DNA of 64,000 bases from Lachnospiraceae bacterium (GCA_009911185.1 QXWW01000011.1:47099-111098), one strand, 5' to 3'; shown: positions 9,038 to 17,956, counted from the stretch's first letter. Numbers and translations are program-made. Notes: generated by a model from the sequence alone, not told the origin.

Positions 9038-9359
9038 TAGTATATGTTACGGTTCCTGCGCTTGTGTGCATCACTGATTTATAAATTTATGTGAGTGGCG
9101 CAGTGCCCGCTTCCGGCAGGTTTTGGGATGGAAGAGAGTATTTTATTTAGAACCGGCAGTTTCCGGGGCGCGGCTGAACACTCAGTCCCTCGGCCTGCAC
9201 GTTCCATTCTGCGGTCTGCTGCACCGCTCATTAGTCAATGCCGCGTTTCTCAAATTGGGGTCTGCATTCCGCAAAGTGTGACGTACATTCCGTCGAAAGT
9301 AGTTCCAGACATACTCAAAACTGCCGGCCGCTAAAGAAATGTGATAAAAATATACATAT
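9038..9359. other. Non-coding stretch after gntR
   Basis: I see no convincing gene, RNA or terminator here. Short open frames exist on both strands but lack ribosome sites and recognisable sequence. The last 50 bases before the flagellin stop are AT-rich. Confidence 0.4.
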
Positions 9360-10325
9360 TTATAAAAGAGATAATACAGTTTGCGGCGTTTGGTTTGCCT
9401 GTGCAAGTATGGCCTGTCCTGTCTGAGTTAAAACATTGTTGACATTGTATGCAACCATCTCCTGCGCCATATCGGTGTCTCGAATCCTCGATTCTGAAGC
9501 AGCTGTCTGTTCAGCAGTATTCTCCAGATTTGCAATTACATGCTCTAAACGGTTCTGTGTTGCGCCCAGCGAGGAGCGCATTTGTGAAACCAGGTCAACG
9601 GCGTTTTGGACAAGCTTCATAGTTCTTCCAGCCATCTCGTAGGAATTAACAAACAGGCATTGCTCCGGATTATAAAGATTCTTCTTGCCGGTTGCCACAT
9701 CGTATGACATCCAGCCCCAATAAGCGGTATCCCTTTCATCAATGATTTCTATGTAATCAATAGAAGGCTTTGACTGTAAGATAAGGTCAATCTTGTCCGG
9801 GTTGTCAAACACAAGCGACAGCCCTAATGCATGTGTATCCATAGCCTTGATATCAACCTGGATTCCCTGTCCGGAAAGCGCGCCAACCTGGAGGCTTTTA
9901 TTTTTAAAAGAACCGTCTAAAAGCTCCATGGAATTAAACTGCGTTGTATTGGCTACGCGGTCAATTTCTAATCCTAATTGATCGATTTCACGTTTTATTT
10001 GTTCACGGTCAACGGAAGTATTTGTATCATTTGCAGCCTGAGTCGCCAGTTCATTCATTCTTTGAAGGATGGAATGAACCTCGCTAAGCGCGCCTTCTGC
10101 TACTTGAATCAAAGAAACTCCGTCCTGTGCGTTGCTGGAGGCTTTTTCTAATCCCCGGATTTGGCAGCGCATTTTCTCAGATATTGATAGACCTGCCGCA
10201 TCATCCGCAGCGCTATTAATCTTATATCCGGAAGACAGTTTTTTTATGGTGCCAGATTGTCTTGAAGTGACGCCTTTTAACATTCTATTTGCATTTGCCG
10301 CCTGCAAATTATGTTGTATAACCAT
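9360..10325 (-). CDS. Flagellin
   Basis: The 321-residue protein has the conserved flagellin N-terminal D0/D1 region (about 1-140, starting MVIQHNLQAANANRML), a short variable middle (about 160-215) and the conserved C-terminal region ending QANQTPQTVLSLL. Monomers are exported through the flagellar type III apparatus and polymerise into the filament. The TLR5-contact stretch reads LQRMNELATQ (87-96) against LQRVRELAVQ in Salmonella FliC, so the key arginine is kept while neighbours differ. A cysteine at residue 54 is unusual for a flagellin. AAGGAGAAGGAG lies just before the start codon. No other filament genes lie nearby, but FliK-like and FlhB-like genes occur at 26-28.7 kb. Confidence 0.95.
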   Translation of the reverse strand: MVIQHNLQAANANRMLKGVTSRQSGTIKKLSSGYKINSAADDAAGLSISEKMRCQIRGLEKASSNAQDGVSLIQVAEGALSEVHSILQRMNELATQAANDTNTSVDREQIKREIDQLGLEIDRVANTTQFNSMELLDGSFKNKSLQVGALSGQGIQVDIKAMDTHALGLSLVFDNPDKIDLILQSKPSIDYIEIIDERDTAYWGWMSYDVATGKKNLYNPEQCLFVNSYEMAGRTMKLVQNAVDLVSQMRSSLGATQNRLEHVIANLENTAEQTAASESRIRDTDMAQEMVAYNVNNVLTQTGQAILAQANQTPQTVLSLL

Positions 10326-10660
10326 ATACTCCTTCTCCTTGTCTTGACTGCTTATGAATTGGTTCAGGAAAACCAGTTTGGCTCTTTTTTCCAGTCACCA
10401 GATCCAATATAATATTTATTGGCATATTGTATATAAATCTAACCTTTTAGTAAGCAAATCATGTATGCATTTTTCACAAGTCTGTGAAAGGACGAAATGA
10501 GTTTTGCCAAAGTTGCTGGCATGTTATAAATATGTTAAGATGAATCACAGGGAACCCGGCGTACTGTTTTCTTGAAAGATAGATGAAACAGAATGCCAGT
10601 AAATGTTAAAAGATGGTAAAAAGAATTTATATGATTGTAAACACAAAGGAAGGGAAAGAA
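10326..10660 (-). promoter_or_regulatory. Flagellin upstream region
   Basis: This 335-bp gap is the divergent leader between flagellin (minus) and rarA (plus). On the minus strand, GCCAATAA (complement of 10416-10423) resembles the -10 element of flagellar sigma-28 promoters, but the -35 part is a poor match (TAGA). I therefore treat the promoter as tentative. No invertible repeats were seen. Confidence 0.3.
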
Positions 10661-11986
10661 ATGGAACAATTAAGTCTGTTTGACAACAGGGAGAAACTTG
10701 CGCCTCTTGCAAGCCGTTTAAGACCGGACAATCTCAGGGAGTATGTGGGGCAGAAGCATTTGATTGGGGAGGGGAAGATTCTGCGCCGCCTGATTGAAAA
10801 AGACCAGATATCTTCTATGATTTTCTGGGGGCCTCCGGGAGTGGGCAAAACTACGCTGGCAAGAATTATTGCACAGCAGACCAGGGCAGAATTTGTGGAA
10901 TACAGTGCAGTCAGCAGCGGGATCAAGGAGATTAAGGAAGTGATGGTGCAGGCAGAACAGAACCGCAAAATGGGAATCCGCACGTTGTTGTTTGCGGATG
11001 AGATTCACCGCTTTAATAAGGCTCAGCAGGATGCATTTCTTCCATTTGTGGAAAAAGGCAGTATTATTCTGGTGGGGGCCACTACAGAGAATCCTTCGTT
11101 TGAGCTTAATTCCGCGCTGCTTTCCCGCTGTAAAGTGTTTATTCTCAAGGCTTTGCAAGAAGCGGATATCAAGGAATTGCTGGTATATGCGCTAAAGAGT
11201 CCCAAAGGGTTTGGCGACATGAAGATTTCTATAAAGGACGCCCATTTATCGGCGATTGCCCGTTTTGCCAACGGAGATGCAAGAACGGCGTTGAATACTT
11301 TAGAAATGGCGGTCAGCAACGGCAGGATGGACGAATCGGCAGTTTTGTGTGTGGACGGGGAAGTGCTGGAGCAATGCATGAACAGACGCTCGCTGTTGTA
11401 CGATAAAAATGGAGAGGAGCATTATAATTTGATTTCCGCCTTACATAAATCCATGCGCAACAGTGACCCGGACGCAGCCGTGTACTGGATGTGCCGGATG
11501 CTGGATGGAGGAGAAAATCCTTTGTATATCGCCAGAAGACTGGTGCGGTTCGCCAGTGAGGATGTGGGGATGGCAGATTCGAATGCGCTGCAGGTAACGG
11601 TGGCGGCTTATCAGGCGTGTCATTTTCTGGGAATGCCGGAGTGTGATGTGCATTTGACACATGCGGTCGTGTATCTGGCGATGGCGCCAAAATCCAATGC
11701 GCTTTACCAGGCATGTGAAGCCTGTAAGAAAGATGTGAGGGAACTTCCGGCGCAGGCGGTTCCTTTGCAGATTTGCAATGCGCCTACCAGTTTGATGAAG
11801 GAGCTTAATTATGGAAAAGGTTATATTTACGCGCATGATACCGAGGAAAAATTAAGCAGTATGCAGTGTCTGCCGGATGCACTGACAGGCAGAAGGTATT
11901 ATCAGCCTACAGAACAGGGGCAGGAGAAGCAGGTCAGGGATCGCTTAGAAGAAATTCTGCAATGGAAAAATGAAAATAAATCATAA
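10661..11986 (+). CDS. rarA: Replication-associated recombination protein RarA (AAA+ ATPase)
   Basis: The 441-residue protein is a clamp-loader-like AAA+ ATPase that acts at stalled replication forks with SSB. It shows Walker A GPPGVGKTT, Walker B LLFADEIHRF, and the sensor-1 region VGATTENPSFELNSALLSRC, all typical of RarA/MgsA/WRNIP1. The C-terminal tetramerisation part contains DPDAAVYWMCRMLDGGE. I chose the ATG at 10661 because GGAAGGGAAAG precedes it and the protein then starts MEQLSLFD, as in relatives. A possible start 16 codons upstream has no ribosome site. Confidence 0.93.
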   Translation: MEQLSLFDNREKLAPLASRLRPDNLREYVGQKHLIGEGKILRRLIEKDQISSMIFWGPPGVGKTTLARIIAQQTRAEFVEYSAVSSGIKEIKEVMVQAEQNRKMGIRTLLFADEIHRFNKAQQDAFLPFVEKGSIILVGATTENPSFELNSALLSRCKVFILKALQEADIKELLVYALKSPKGFGDMKISIKDAHLSAIARFANGDARTALNTLEMAVSNGRMDESAVLCVDGEVLEQCMNRRSLLYDKNGEEHYNLISALHKSMRNSDPDAAVYWMCRMLDGGENPLYIARRLVRFASEDVGMADSNALQVTVAAYQACHFLGMPECDVHLTHAVVYLAMAPKSNALYQACEACKKDVRELPAQAVPLQICNAPTSLMKELNYGKGYIYAHDTEEKLSSMQCLPDALTGRRYYQPTEQGQEKQVRDRLEEILQWKNENKS

Positions 11987-12015
11987 CAAATATTTTGCAG
12001 GTGAAAAGCAGAAAA

Positions 12016-12100
12016 AAGAGCCGCCGCATGAAGAAACTTAGGTACAAGATATCTGGAAGAAACGGTATTTTGTACAGTAGTCCTTATGGCGGCGGCTCTT
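12016..12100 (-). terminator. Two-tier inverted repeat between rarA and crotonase
   Basis: A perfect 12-bp repeat, AAGAGCCGCCGC at 12016-12027 and GCGGCGGCTCTT at 12089-12100, encloses 61 bases. That loop holds further complementary pieces (GTACAA with TTGTAC). On the minus strand the outer stem is followed by a T-tract, so it probably terminates the crotonase transcript. The long structured loop is unusual for a simple terminator. Confidence 0.6.
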
Positions 12101-12105
12101 AAAAA

Positions 12106-12900
12106 TTAGAAATCGGTCAGATCAGCAGCGCGTCTTTCTAAGAAAGCGGTCATACCTTCCGTCTTGTCATGCGTGGAGCAGGTAATTCCGAAGAGGTTTG
12201 CTTCCATCTCTACGGCATTCTTGATGTCCATGTCATAGCCGTTATTGATCGCAGCCTTAGCAATGGAAACAGCGTAACTTCCCTTAGAGATAATCTTAGA
12301 AGCCATTTTCCTGGCAGTATCCATCAGTTCTTCTTTGGCAACTACTTTGTTTACCAGGCCGATGCGGTACGCTTCAGCAGCATCAATGTTATCGCAGGTG
12401 AAGATCAGTTCTTTGGCGCGTCCCATACCTACCAGGCGGGCAAGACGCTGTGTTCCGCCAAATCCGGGGATGATGCCGAGACCGGTTTCCGGCTGGGCAA
12501 AGGTTGCGTTGTCAGAAGCGATACGGATGTCACATGCCATAGCGATCTCACATCCGCCGCCAAGTGCAAATCCGTTGACAGCGGCGATAGTAACCTGGCG
12601 CATATTCATCAGTTTGAAGAATGGCTCTGCAGCCCTCATACCAAAAGCGCGTGCCTCTGCAGCAGAAAAGTTCACCATTTCGGCAATATCAGCGCCGGCA
12701 ACGAAAGACTTAAAGGCATTGTCCTTCTTGTCAGGACCGCCGGTGAGGATTACGACTTTCACGTCGTCCCTTGCCTCGATTTCACTCAGGACGGTGTTAA
12801 GCTCGTCCAACGTTTCGCTGTTAAGAGCATTTAATGCGCCCGGCCTGCTGATTGTGAGGACGGCAATCTGATCAGCTACGTCTAATTTTAAGTTATTCAT
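12106..12900 (-). CDS. crt: Crotonase / short-chain enoyl-CoA hydratase
   Basis: The 264-residue protein catalyses reversible hydration of short-chain enoyl-CoA, for example crotonyl-CoA and 3-hydroxybutyryl-CoA in the butyrate pathway. The sequence follows clostridial Crt closely: SFVAGADIAEM forms the CoA oxyanion region, NGFALGGGCEIAM carries one catalytic glutamate and FAQPETGLGIIPGFGGTQRL the other. GGAGGG lies before the ATG at 12900. In many butyrate producers crt sits with bcd, etfBA, hbd and thl, but here it stands alone between rarA and an ABC exporter. Its role in butyrate formation is therefore probable rather than shown. Confidence 0.88.
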   Translation of the reverse strand: MNNLKLDVADQIAVLTISRPGALNALNSETLDELNTVLSEIEARDDVKVVILTGGPDKKDNAFKSFVAGADIAEMVNFSAAEARAFGMRAAEPFFKLMNMRQVTIAAVNGFALGGGCEIAMACDIRIASDNATFAQPETGLGIIPGFGGTQRLARLVGMGRAKELIFTCDNIDAAEAYRIGLVNKVVAKEELMDTARKMASKIISKGSYAVSIAKAAINNGYDMDIKNAVEMEANLFGITCSTHDKTEGMTAFLERRAADLTDF

Positions 12901-12979
12901 GTGTGGAACCCTCCTATAAAACTATGTATTTTAATGCTACTTATAATATATAACTTTGATAAAAATATGTCAATATCTA

Positions 12980-13006
12980 TTACTCCGGCAGTGGAAACCG
13001 GAGTAA
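12980..13006. terminator. Hairpin after the ABC permease
   Basis: A perfect 9-bp stem, TTACTCCGG and CCGGAGTAA, with a 9-base loop lies just downstream of the minus-strand permease gene. There is no clean T-tract on either side, so termination is plausible but not certain. Confidence 0.4.
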
Positions 13007-13012
13007 TTGGGA

Positions 13013-13801
13013 CTATTTCAGGAGAGTTTCATATTGGAAATGTTCCATGCATTTCTTTAGAAGCAATGCAGCAAGCAGTCCGCAGAGGACGCCTATTCCC
13101 AAAAGGAGCCAGGAGCTGATAAGAAGAACGCCTGTAAATTGCCCTACAATCAGAAGAATTACGGGCAGTACCAGAAATACGGAACTTTGCTCAGCATCCT
13201 CAACGCTTTGTGCTTTCGCGGATATACGGACAATCAGTGTGATTGCGATCAATGAAATGGCGGGTGAAACCAGCAGCATAATCAGCAGCCATTTGAGATC
13301 TGGTATGACAAAGCGGTTCGTGAAAAGATAGGTTTCCGCTTCAATTACCACAAACATTGCTGTGAAAGAAACAGCGGAAACAAACATGCTGAGAAGGAAA
13401 GAGGCCATTACCTTGGAACGGAAAATTTGTTTTAAGGATAACGGACAGTACAGGAGGGTTTCCAAAGTCCGTTTTTCTTTCTCGCCCACAAAGGATGCCG
13501 CCGCCATAACAGAGGACGCCATAATAGGGATGAGCAGGAAGAATACCGGCATAATATAATTCAGCATGAGTTCGGCCAGGGTTTGCCGGGAATTTCCGTT
13601 TTGCATGGACAGGGGCAATAGTTCCAGCATTTTTTGCAGGTCGGTATCTTCTTCTGGCATAAAGTGAAATACCAGCGTAAAAACAGAAGGTACCACGATG
13701 GTTAATACAAGGGGGACGATAAGCAGGGTAATGAACATCCGCTTGTTGGAAGTAATCCCTTTTATATCTTTTTTTATGATAGCGGTCATTGACTGGTTCA
13801 T
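13013..13801 (-). CDS. ABC-2-type transporter permease
   Basis: The 262-residue membrane protein has about six hydrophobic helices, starting with a cytoplasmic MNQSMTAIIKKDIKG followed by a long first helix. EKEKRTLETLLYCP is the amphipathic segment typical of ABC-2 export permeases of the NatB/CcmB type. It pairs with the ATPase encoded immediately upstream, whose stop codon it overlaps by 4 bp. The substrate is unknown; the family exports drugs, antimicrobial peptides, sodium or membrane components. It is the last gene of an XRE-ATPase-permease operon. Confidence 0.8.
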   Translation of the reverse strand: MNQSMTAIIKKDIKGITSNKRMFITLLIVPLVLTIVVPSVFTLVFHFMPEEDTDLQKMLELLPLSMQNGNSRQTLAELMLNYIMPVFFLLIPIMASSVMAAASFVGEKEKRTLETLLYCPLSLKQIFRSKVMASFLLSMFVSAVSFTAMFVVIEAETYLFTNRFVIPDLKWLLIMLLVSPAISLIAITLIVRISAKAQSVEDAEQSSVFLVLPVILLIVGQFTGVLLISSWLLLGIGVLCGLLAALLLKKCMEHFQYETLLK

Positions 13802-14706
13802 GCGCTCTTCTCCTTTCTGGTAAGGTGAAAATAAATGTCTTCCAAAGAAGGAAGCGTGGCGGAAATATGGTAAATATCCCCGCCTGCGTTCACAATGCTG
13901 CGGACGATGCCGGGGATCTCTTCTTCTGATTGTATCGGAACTTCATAGGCGTCTGGCGCTGTTTTCTGGCATAAAAGCGTTTCCGGTATACGGCTGGCTT
14001 TTATTTTCAAAGTCATGCCGGAGTCTGTCAGAAGGCGCAGAGAGTCCAGAGTTCCTTCTGCCAGCAGCCGCCCTTCTTCCATAAGCCCATAGCGGGTGCA
14101 TATTTCCTGGGCATAGCGGAGCTGATGCGTACAGAGGAAAATGGTAATGCCGTGTTCAGAAGCCAGGCGGCGTATCATGTGATGCACATTCTGGGCGCTT
14201 TCCGGATCAAGCCCGGAGGTAGGTTCATCCAGGAATAAAATCTGAGGCTGATGAATCAGTGCGCGCGCCAGTGAAAGCCGTTGTCTCATACCAGTAGAAT
14301 AGGCAGCAAGCTTCTGGTTGGCAGCATGAGATAATTCCAGCTCTTCAAGAAGGGTTTTGCCCTGTTGTTCACTTTCAGAAGGAGTGAGTCCGTAAAGCGA
14401 ACCATAAAAGATTAGATTTTCAATCCCGGTCATGGTATCGTACATCTGTGCATGTTCTGTGACAACCCCGGAGAGTGCGTGGGTTTTCTGCGGATTTTTT
14501 GCAGGGTCCACATCAAAAACAGCGCAGCTGCCGCCTGTGGGCGTCAGCATACCGTTCAGCAGCTTTACCGTCGTGGTCTTACCGGCGCCGTTTGGGCCAA
14601 GAAAGCCAAATACTTCGCCGCAAGCCAGGCTGATATTGACGGAATCGACGGCTTTTTTGCCGTTGGCATAGGTCTTTGACAAACCTTTTAACGTTACAGC
14701 ATTCAT
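13798..14706 (-). CDS. ABC transporter ATP-binding protein
   Basis: The 302-residue ATPase has Walker A GPNGAGKTT (about 36-44), signature YSTGMRQRLSLARAL, Walker B ILFLDEPTSGLDPES and the switch histidine in LCTHQLRYA. A C-terminal extension of about 80 residues follows the nucleotide domain, as in bacitracin/lantibiotic-type exporters. It overlaps the regulator gene upstream and the permease downstream by 4 bp each, so the three products are made from one message. Confidence 0.92.
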   Translation of the reverse strand: MNAVTLKGLSKTYANGKKAVDSVNISLACGEVFGFLGPNGAGKTTTVKLLNGMLTPTGGSCAVFDVDPAKNPQKTHALSGVVTEHAQMYDTMTGIENLIFYGSLYGLTPSESEQQGKTLLEELELSHAANQKLAAYSTGMRQRLSLARALIHQPQILFLDEPTSGLDPESAQNVHHMIRRLASEHGITIFLCTHQLRYAQEICTRYGLMEEGRLLAEGTLDSLRLLTDSGMTLKIKASRIPETLLCQKTAPDAYEVPIQSEEEIPGIVRSIVNAGGDIYHISATLPSLEDIYFHLTRKEKSA

Positions 14707-15824
14707 AAGTTGTTCCTCCTGTGGTTTTTTAAAATGCGTACAATATCCTGAAAACGCTTTTCTTCAAAAAGCTGATGGAATGCCGGGTTTTTTGTAAGTG
14801 CTGTTATCATGCTTTTGCGCACGAGAGTTTCTTCTCTGGGCAGACTGCATCCCAGAGGAAGATTTTCCTCCAGCCAGCCGTCAAGGAGTGTGAAATAAGA
14901 ATCCCCCTTGAGCTTTAGCGGATAGATATCGGATACCGCCAGCTTCACGTACAGTTCAAGCGTATCAAGAGCTTTTTCCTTCTCTTTGTGTTTCAGGTAT
15001 TCCTGCGCCATAGAATAATACACGTTCAATAATATGGAAGGATGCAGCGTTTGCAGCTGGAAGATATCTGCGGCGGCGAGGATGCGGCGGCAGGTTTCTT
15101 CGAAGGAAGCTTCGTCTTTTTGGCATAACGCCAGATAGGAAAGCAGAAGGTTCAACAGTTCCATCACAATTTGATAAATGCCTGCCTGCAGGCTCTGCTT
15201 TGCCTCCAGGGGATAGCCGGATATTTGAAAAGCCTCGGCCAGCAGAGGTTCCGGCGTCATTCTAAGGAAGTTGCGGTCAGCCAGCAGATCAATGACTTCT
15301 GTGTAGTATCCAAGCCGCAGCAGACAAAATGCTTCCATATTCAGAGCCTGGTCCCTCAGCGAAATGTCGTCGCTTTCCTCTTTGACGCGAATAAACAATT
15401 TTTTGGCTTCTTCTAAAACAGTAAGCGCTTGCTGAGGCGTTTCGGAAAGCTCGCAGTGGTTTACATATAAACTGCCTATTTGAAACAGGAGCGGAGCGCA
15501 GGAAAAATACTTTTTGGTGATTTCCCTGCAACGCTGCATGACTTCGTGAAAAGGCTTTGCGGAAAAATCGCAGGCGAGCTGCCTGCAAAGCCTGCGGATA
15601 TCTGTTTTCGTCATCTGCGGCTCATAACCCATTAGTTCATCCATACTGATGTTGAAAAAGGAGGCCAGCTGTGGCAGGAGCGTAATATCGGGGTAAGTGG
15701 TTCCAGTTTCCCATTTTGAAACGGAAGCTTTGGAGACGCCCATGTATTCGGCAAGCGCATCCTGCGTAATGCAGCGTTTGCGGCGGTGTTGTGTGAGGAT
15801 CCGTCCGATGTTTATTTCTTTCAA
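14703..15824 (-). CDS. XRE-family regulator with helical-repeat C-terminal domain
   Basis: The 373-residue protein has an N-terminal XRE helix-turn-helix (about 6-60: GRILTQHRRKRCITQDALAEYMGVSKASVSKWE) and a long all-helical C-terminal part with a TPR-like pattern. That architecture is common in clostridial regulators that sit in front of ABC exporters. The start is a TTG at 15824 preceded by GAGGTGA. Its own promoter lies at 15851-15879. As the first gene of the operon it probably controls the downstream exporter and itself. The signal it senses is unknown. Confidence 0.8.
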   Translation of the reverse strand: MKEINIGRILTQHRRKRCITQDALAEYMGVSKASVSKWETGTTYPDITLLPQLASFFNISMDELMGYEPQMTKTDIRRLCRQLACDFSAKPFHEVMQRCREITKKYFSCAPLLFQIGSLYVNHCELSETPQQALTVLEEAKKLFIRVKEESDDISLRDQALNMEAFCLLRLGYYTEVIDLLADRNFLRMTPEPLLAEAFQISGYPLEAKQSLQAGIYQIVMELLNLLLSYLALCQKDEASFEETCRRILAAADIFQLQTLHPSILLNVYYSMAQEYLKHKEKEKALDTLELYVKLAVSDIYPLKLKGDSYFTLLDGWLEENLPLGCSLPREETLVRKSMITALTKNPAFHQLFEEKRFQDIVRILKNHRRNNL

Positions 15825-15850
15825 AGTAAATCACCTCAATTCTTAAGGAT

Positions 15851-15879
15851 AGTATAGGCTGTTTTCAGGAACATTACAA
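15851..15879 (-). promoter_or_regulatory. Promoter of the XRE-ABC operon
   Basis: On the minus strand TTGTAA (complement of 15874-15879) and TATACT (complement of 15851-15856) are separated by 17 bp. The TTG start codon lies about 27 bp downstream of the -10 box. Confidence 0.75.
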
Positions 15880-16209
15880 TGGAGTTTCAAGCAATTATTG
15901 TTAAAAAAGTTGCCTGATAAGAAACAAAAAAGTTCCAGGATACATGGCGACGGCAAAAATACAACTGAAATTTATGTAAAAGAAAGAGCAGAGTATGTTT
16001 CTTTTAAAGTCCGGGTGATATGTTATAGGCGGAAATCTAATTAATTTCATGCGATAGCAATGAAACAGTTATTGTTCACAGGTACTATATGAACGCAGCT
16101 GCATATGCTCCGTCAATGTTACGGTTTGAGCCGGGCCTGTCAGCGGAGCGGCAAAACGGGGAGTGACAATATGAGAATAGTCAGATAACAGTTTGTAAAG
16201 AAGAAATGC
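15880..16209. other. Intergenic region before ylxM-ffh
   Basis: This 330-bp stretch separates the minus-strand XRE promoter from the plus-strand ylxM promoter. I find no gene with a ribosome site and no recognisable RNA. It contains only scattered AT-rich runs. Confidence 0.4.
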
Positions 16210-16238
16210 TTGACACCCTGTTTGTTTTGTTGTATGAT
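16210..16238 (+). promoter_or_regulatory. Near-consensus promoter of ylxM-ffh
   Basis: TTGACA (16210-16215) and TATGAT (16233-16238) have a 17-bp spacer. Transcription should start near 16245, only about 10 bases before the ylxM ATG at 16255, so the leader is very short. Confidence 0.85.
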
Positions 16239-16254
16239 ACCTGCGGTGGTAAAA

Positions 16255-16599
16255 ATGGAAAAGAAAGTAATGCAGACGTATCTCTATGATTTTTATGGAG
16301 ATTTGCTGACGGAGCATCAGCGGAATATATATGAGGAATATGTATGGAATGATCTGTCTTTGAGTGAGATTGCACAGGAGAAGGGCATCAGCCGCCAGGG
16401 TGTTCATGATTTGGTCAGGCGCTGCGACAGAATCCTTGCGGATTATGAGGAGAAGCTGCATTTACTGGAACGGTTTTTGAAGAATAAAGAAAAGATTCTG
16501 AAAATACAGACGCTTTCCAGGAATTATCAGAATGGAAAAGAAGCTCAGGCAATGGCTGAGATTGAAGCTATTTCCAATGAGATCTTAGAGGAGTTATAG
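16255..16599 (+). CDS. ylxM: YlxM-family helix-turn-helix protein (signal recognition particle accessory)
   Basis: From the ATG at 16255 the protein has 114 residues with a sigma-region-4-like helix-turn-helix: YVWNDLSLSEIAQEKGISRQGVHDLVRRCDR. YlxM is always found next to ffh and has been shown in streptococci to bind SRP components. It ends 1 bp before ffh, so both are co-transcribed. The start is uncertain because the predicted transcript begins only about 10 bases upstream. A second ATG at 16270 would leave room for a ribosome site but would remove the conserved MEKK start. Confidence 0.88.
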   Translation: MEKKVMQTYLYDFYGDLLTEHQRNIYEEYVWNDLSLSEIAQEKGISRQGVHDLVRRCDRILADYEEKLHLLERFLKNKEKILKIQTLSRNYQNGKEAQAMAEIEAISNEILEEL

Positions 16600-16600
16600 T

Positions 16601-17956
16601 ATGGCATTTGACAGTTTGTCTGAAAAATTACAAAATGTATTTAAGTCCCTGCGAAGCAAAGGGCTTCTTACGGAAGATGATGTGAAGGCAGCGCTGAAGG
16701 AAGTGAAGCTGGCCCTGTTAGAAGCGGATGTGAACTTTAAGGTGGTCAAGCAATTTGTAAAGTCTGTGCAGGAGCGCGCCGTGGGGCAGGATGTGATGAA
16801 TGGCTTAAATCCGGGGCAGATGGTGATTAAGATTGTAAATGAGGAACTGGTTTCTTTGATGGGTTCCGAGACGACAGAGATTGCCTTAAAGCCAGGCGCA
16901 GAGATTACCGTTATCATGATGGCGGGCCTGCAGGGAGCGGGTAAGACGACCACAACGGCAAAGATAGCCGGGAAGCTGAAACAAAAGGGGAAGAAGCCGC
17001 TGCTCGTGGCATGTGATGTGTATCGTCCTGCCGCTATCCAACAGCTTCAGATTAACGGAGAGAAACAGGGAGTGGAAGTATTTTCCATGGGGGACCGCCA
17101 TAAGCCGGCGGATATTGCCAGGGCGGCTTTGGAACATGCCAGAGCCAAAGAACAGAATGTGGTTATATTAGACACTGCAGGACGCCTCCACATTGATCAG
17201 GAGATGATGCAGGAACTTTGCGAGATCAAGAGCCAGATTGAGGTTCATCAGACCATATTAGTGGTGGATGCCATGACAGGACAGGATGCGGTAAATGTGG
17301 CAAATACCTTTCAGGACAAAATAGGCATTGACGGTGTGGTTCTGACCAAGCTGGACGGAGATACCAGAGGCGGAGCGGCATTGTCCATCCGTGCTGTGAC
17401 GGGCAAGCCTATTCTCTATGTGGGAATGGGGGAGAAGTTATCGGATCTGGAGCAGTTTTATCCGGACCGTATGGCAAACCGGATTCTGGGCATGGGAGAT
17501 GTACTGACGCTGATTGAGAAAGCGCAGGAAAACATCGACGAGGAAAAGGCAAGGGAACTGGAACAGAAGATGAAGAAAGCCGAATTTGGCTTTGACGATT
17601 ATCTGGAGTCCATGAATCAGATGAAAAAGATGGGCGGAATTACCAGTATGCTTAAAATGATGCCGGGAATCGGAGGTTCACAGATTGCAGAGATTGAGAA
17701 TGCCATGGATGAGAAAAAGATGGCAAGGATCGAGGGAATTATTTATTCTATGACGCCCAAAGAGAGGGCGAACCCTTCCATTTTGAATCCCAGCAGAAAG
17801 CGCAGAATTGCCAGAGGCGCGGGGGTGGATATCAGCGAGGTGAACCGCCTGGTGAAGCAGTTTGAACAGTCAAGGAAAATGATGAAGCAGATGCCGGGAA
17901 TGATGGGGGGCAAAAGCAGGCGCCGGGGCGGTTTTAAACTGCCGTTCGGTTTATAA
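16601..17956 (+). CDS. ffh: Signal recognition particle protein Ffh (SRP54)
   Basis: The 451-residue GTPase binds signal sequences of nascent membrane proteins and docks with FtsY. Residues 1-90 form the N domain. The G domain shows GLQGAGKTTTTAKIAG, DTAGR and TKLDGDTRGGA. The methionine-rich M domain from about 300 onward contains MNQMKKMGGITSMLKMMPG and the RNA-binding region near the basic C-terminus. Length and motifs are normal for Ffh. It follows ylxM directly, and rpsP starts 75 bp downstream. Confidence 0.97.
   Translation: MAFDSLSEKLQNVFKSLRSKGLLTEDDVKAALKEVKLALLEADVNFKVVKQFVKSVQERAVGQDVMNGLNPGQMVIKIVNEELVSLMGSETTEIALKPGAEITVIMMAGLQGAGKTTTTAKIAGKLKQKGKKPLLVACDVYRPAAIQQLQINGEKQGVEVFSMGDRHKPADIARAALEHARAKEQNVVILDTAGRLHIDQEMMQELCEIKSQIEVHQTILVVDAMTGQDAVNVANTFQDKIGIDGVVLTKLDGDTRGGAALSIRAVTGKPILYVGMGEKLSDLEQFYPDRMANRILGMGDVLTLIEKAQENIDEEKARELEQKMKKAEFGFDDYLESMNQMKKMGGITSMLKMMPGIGGSQIAEIENAMDEKKMARIEGIIYSMTPKERANPSILNPSRKRRIARGAGVDISEVNRLVKQFEQSRKMMKQMPGMMGGKSRRRGGFKLPFGL

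Noticed and set aside
9095..9334. A 79-codon frame between gntR and flagellin
   Set aside because: The start lacks a ribosome site, and competing frames of similar length exist on the other strand.
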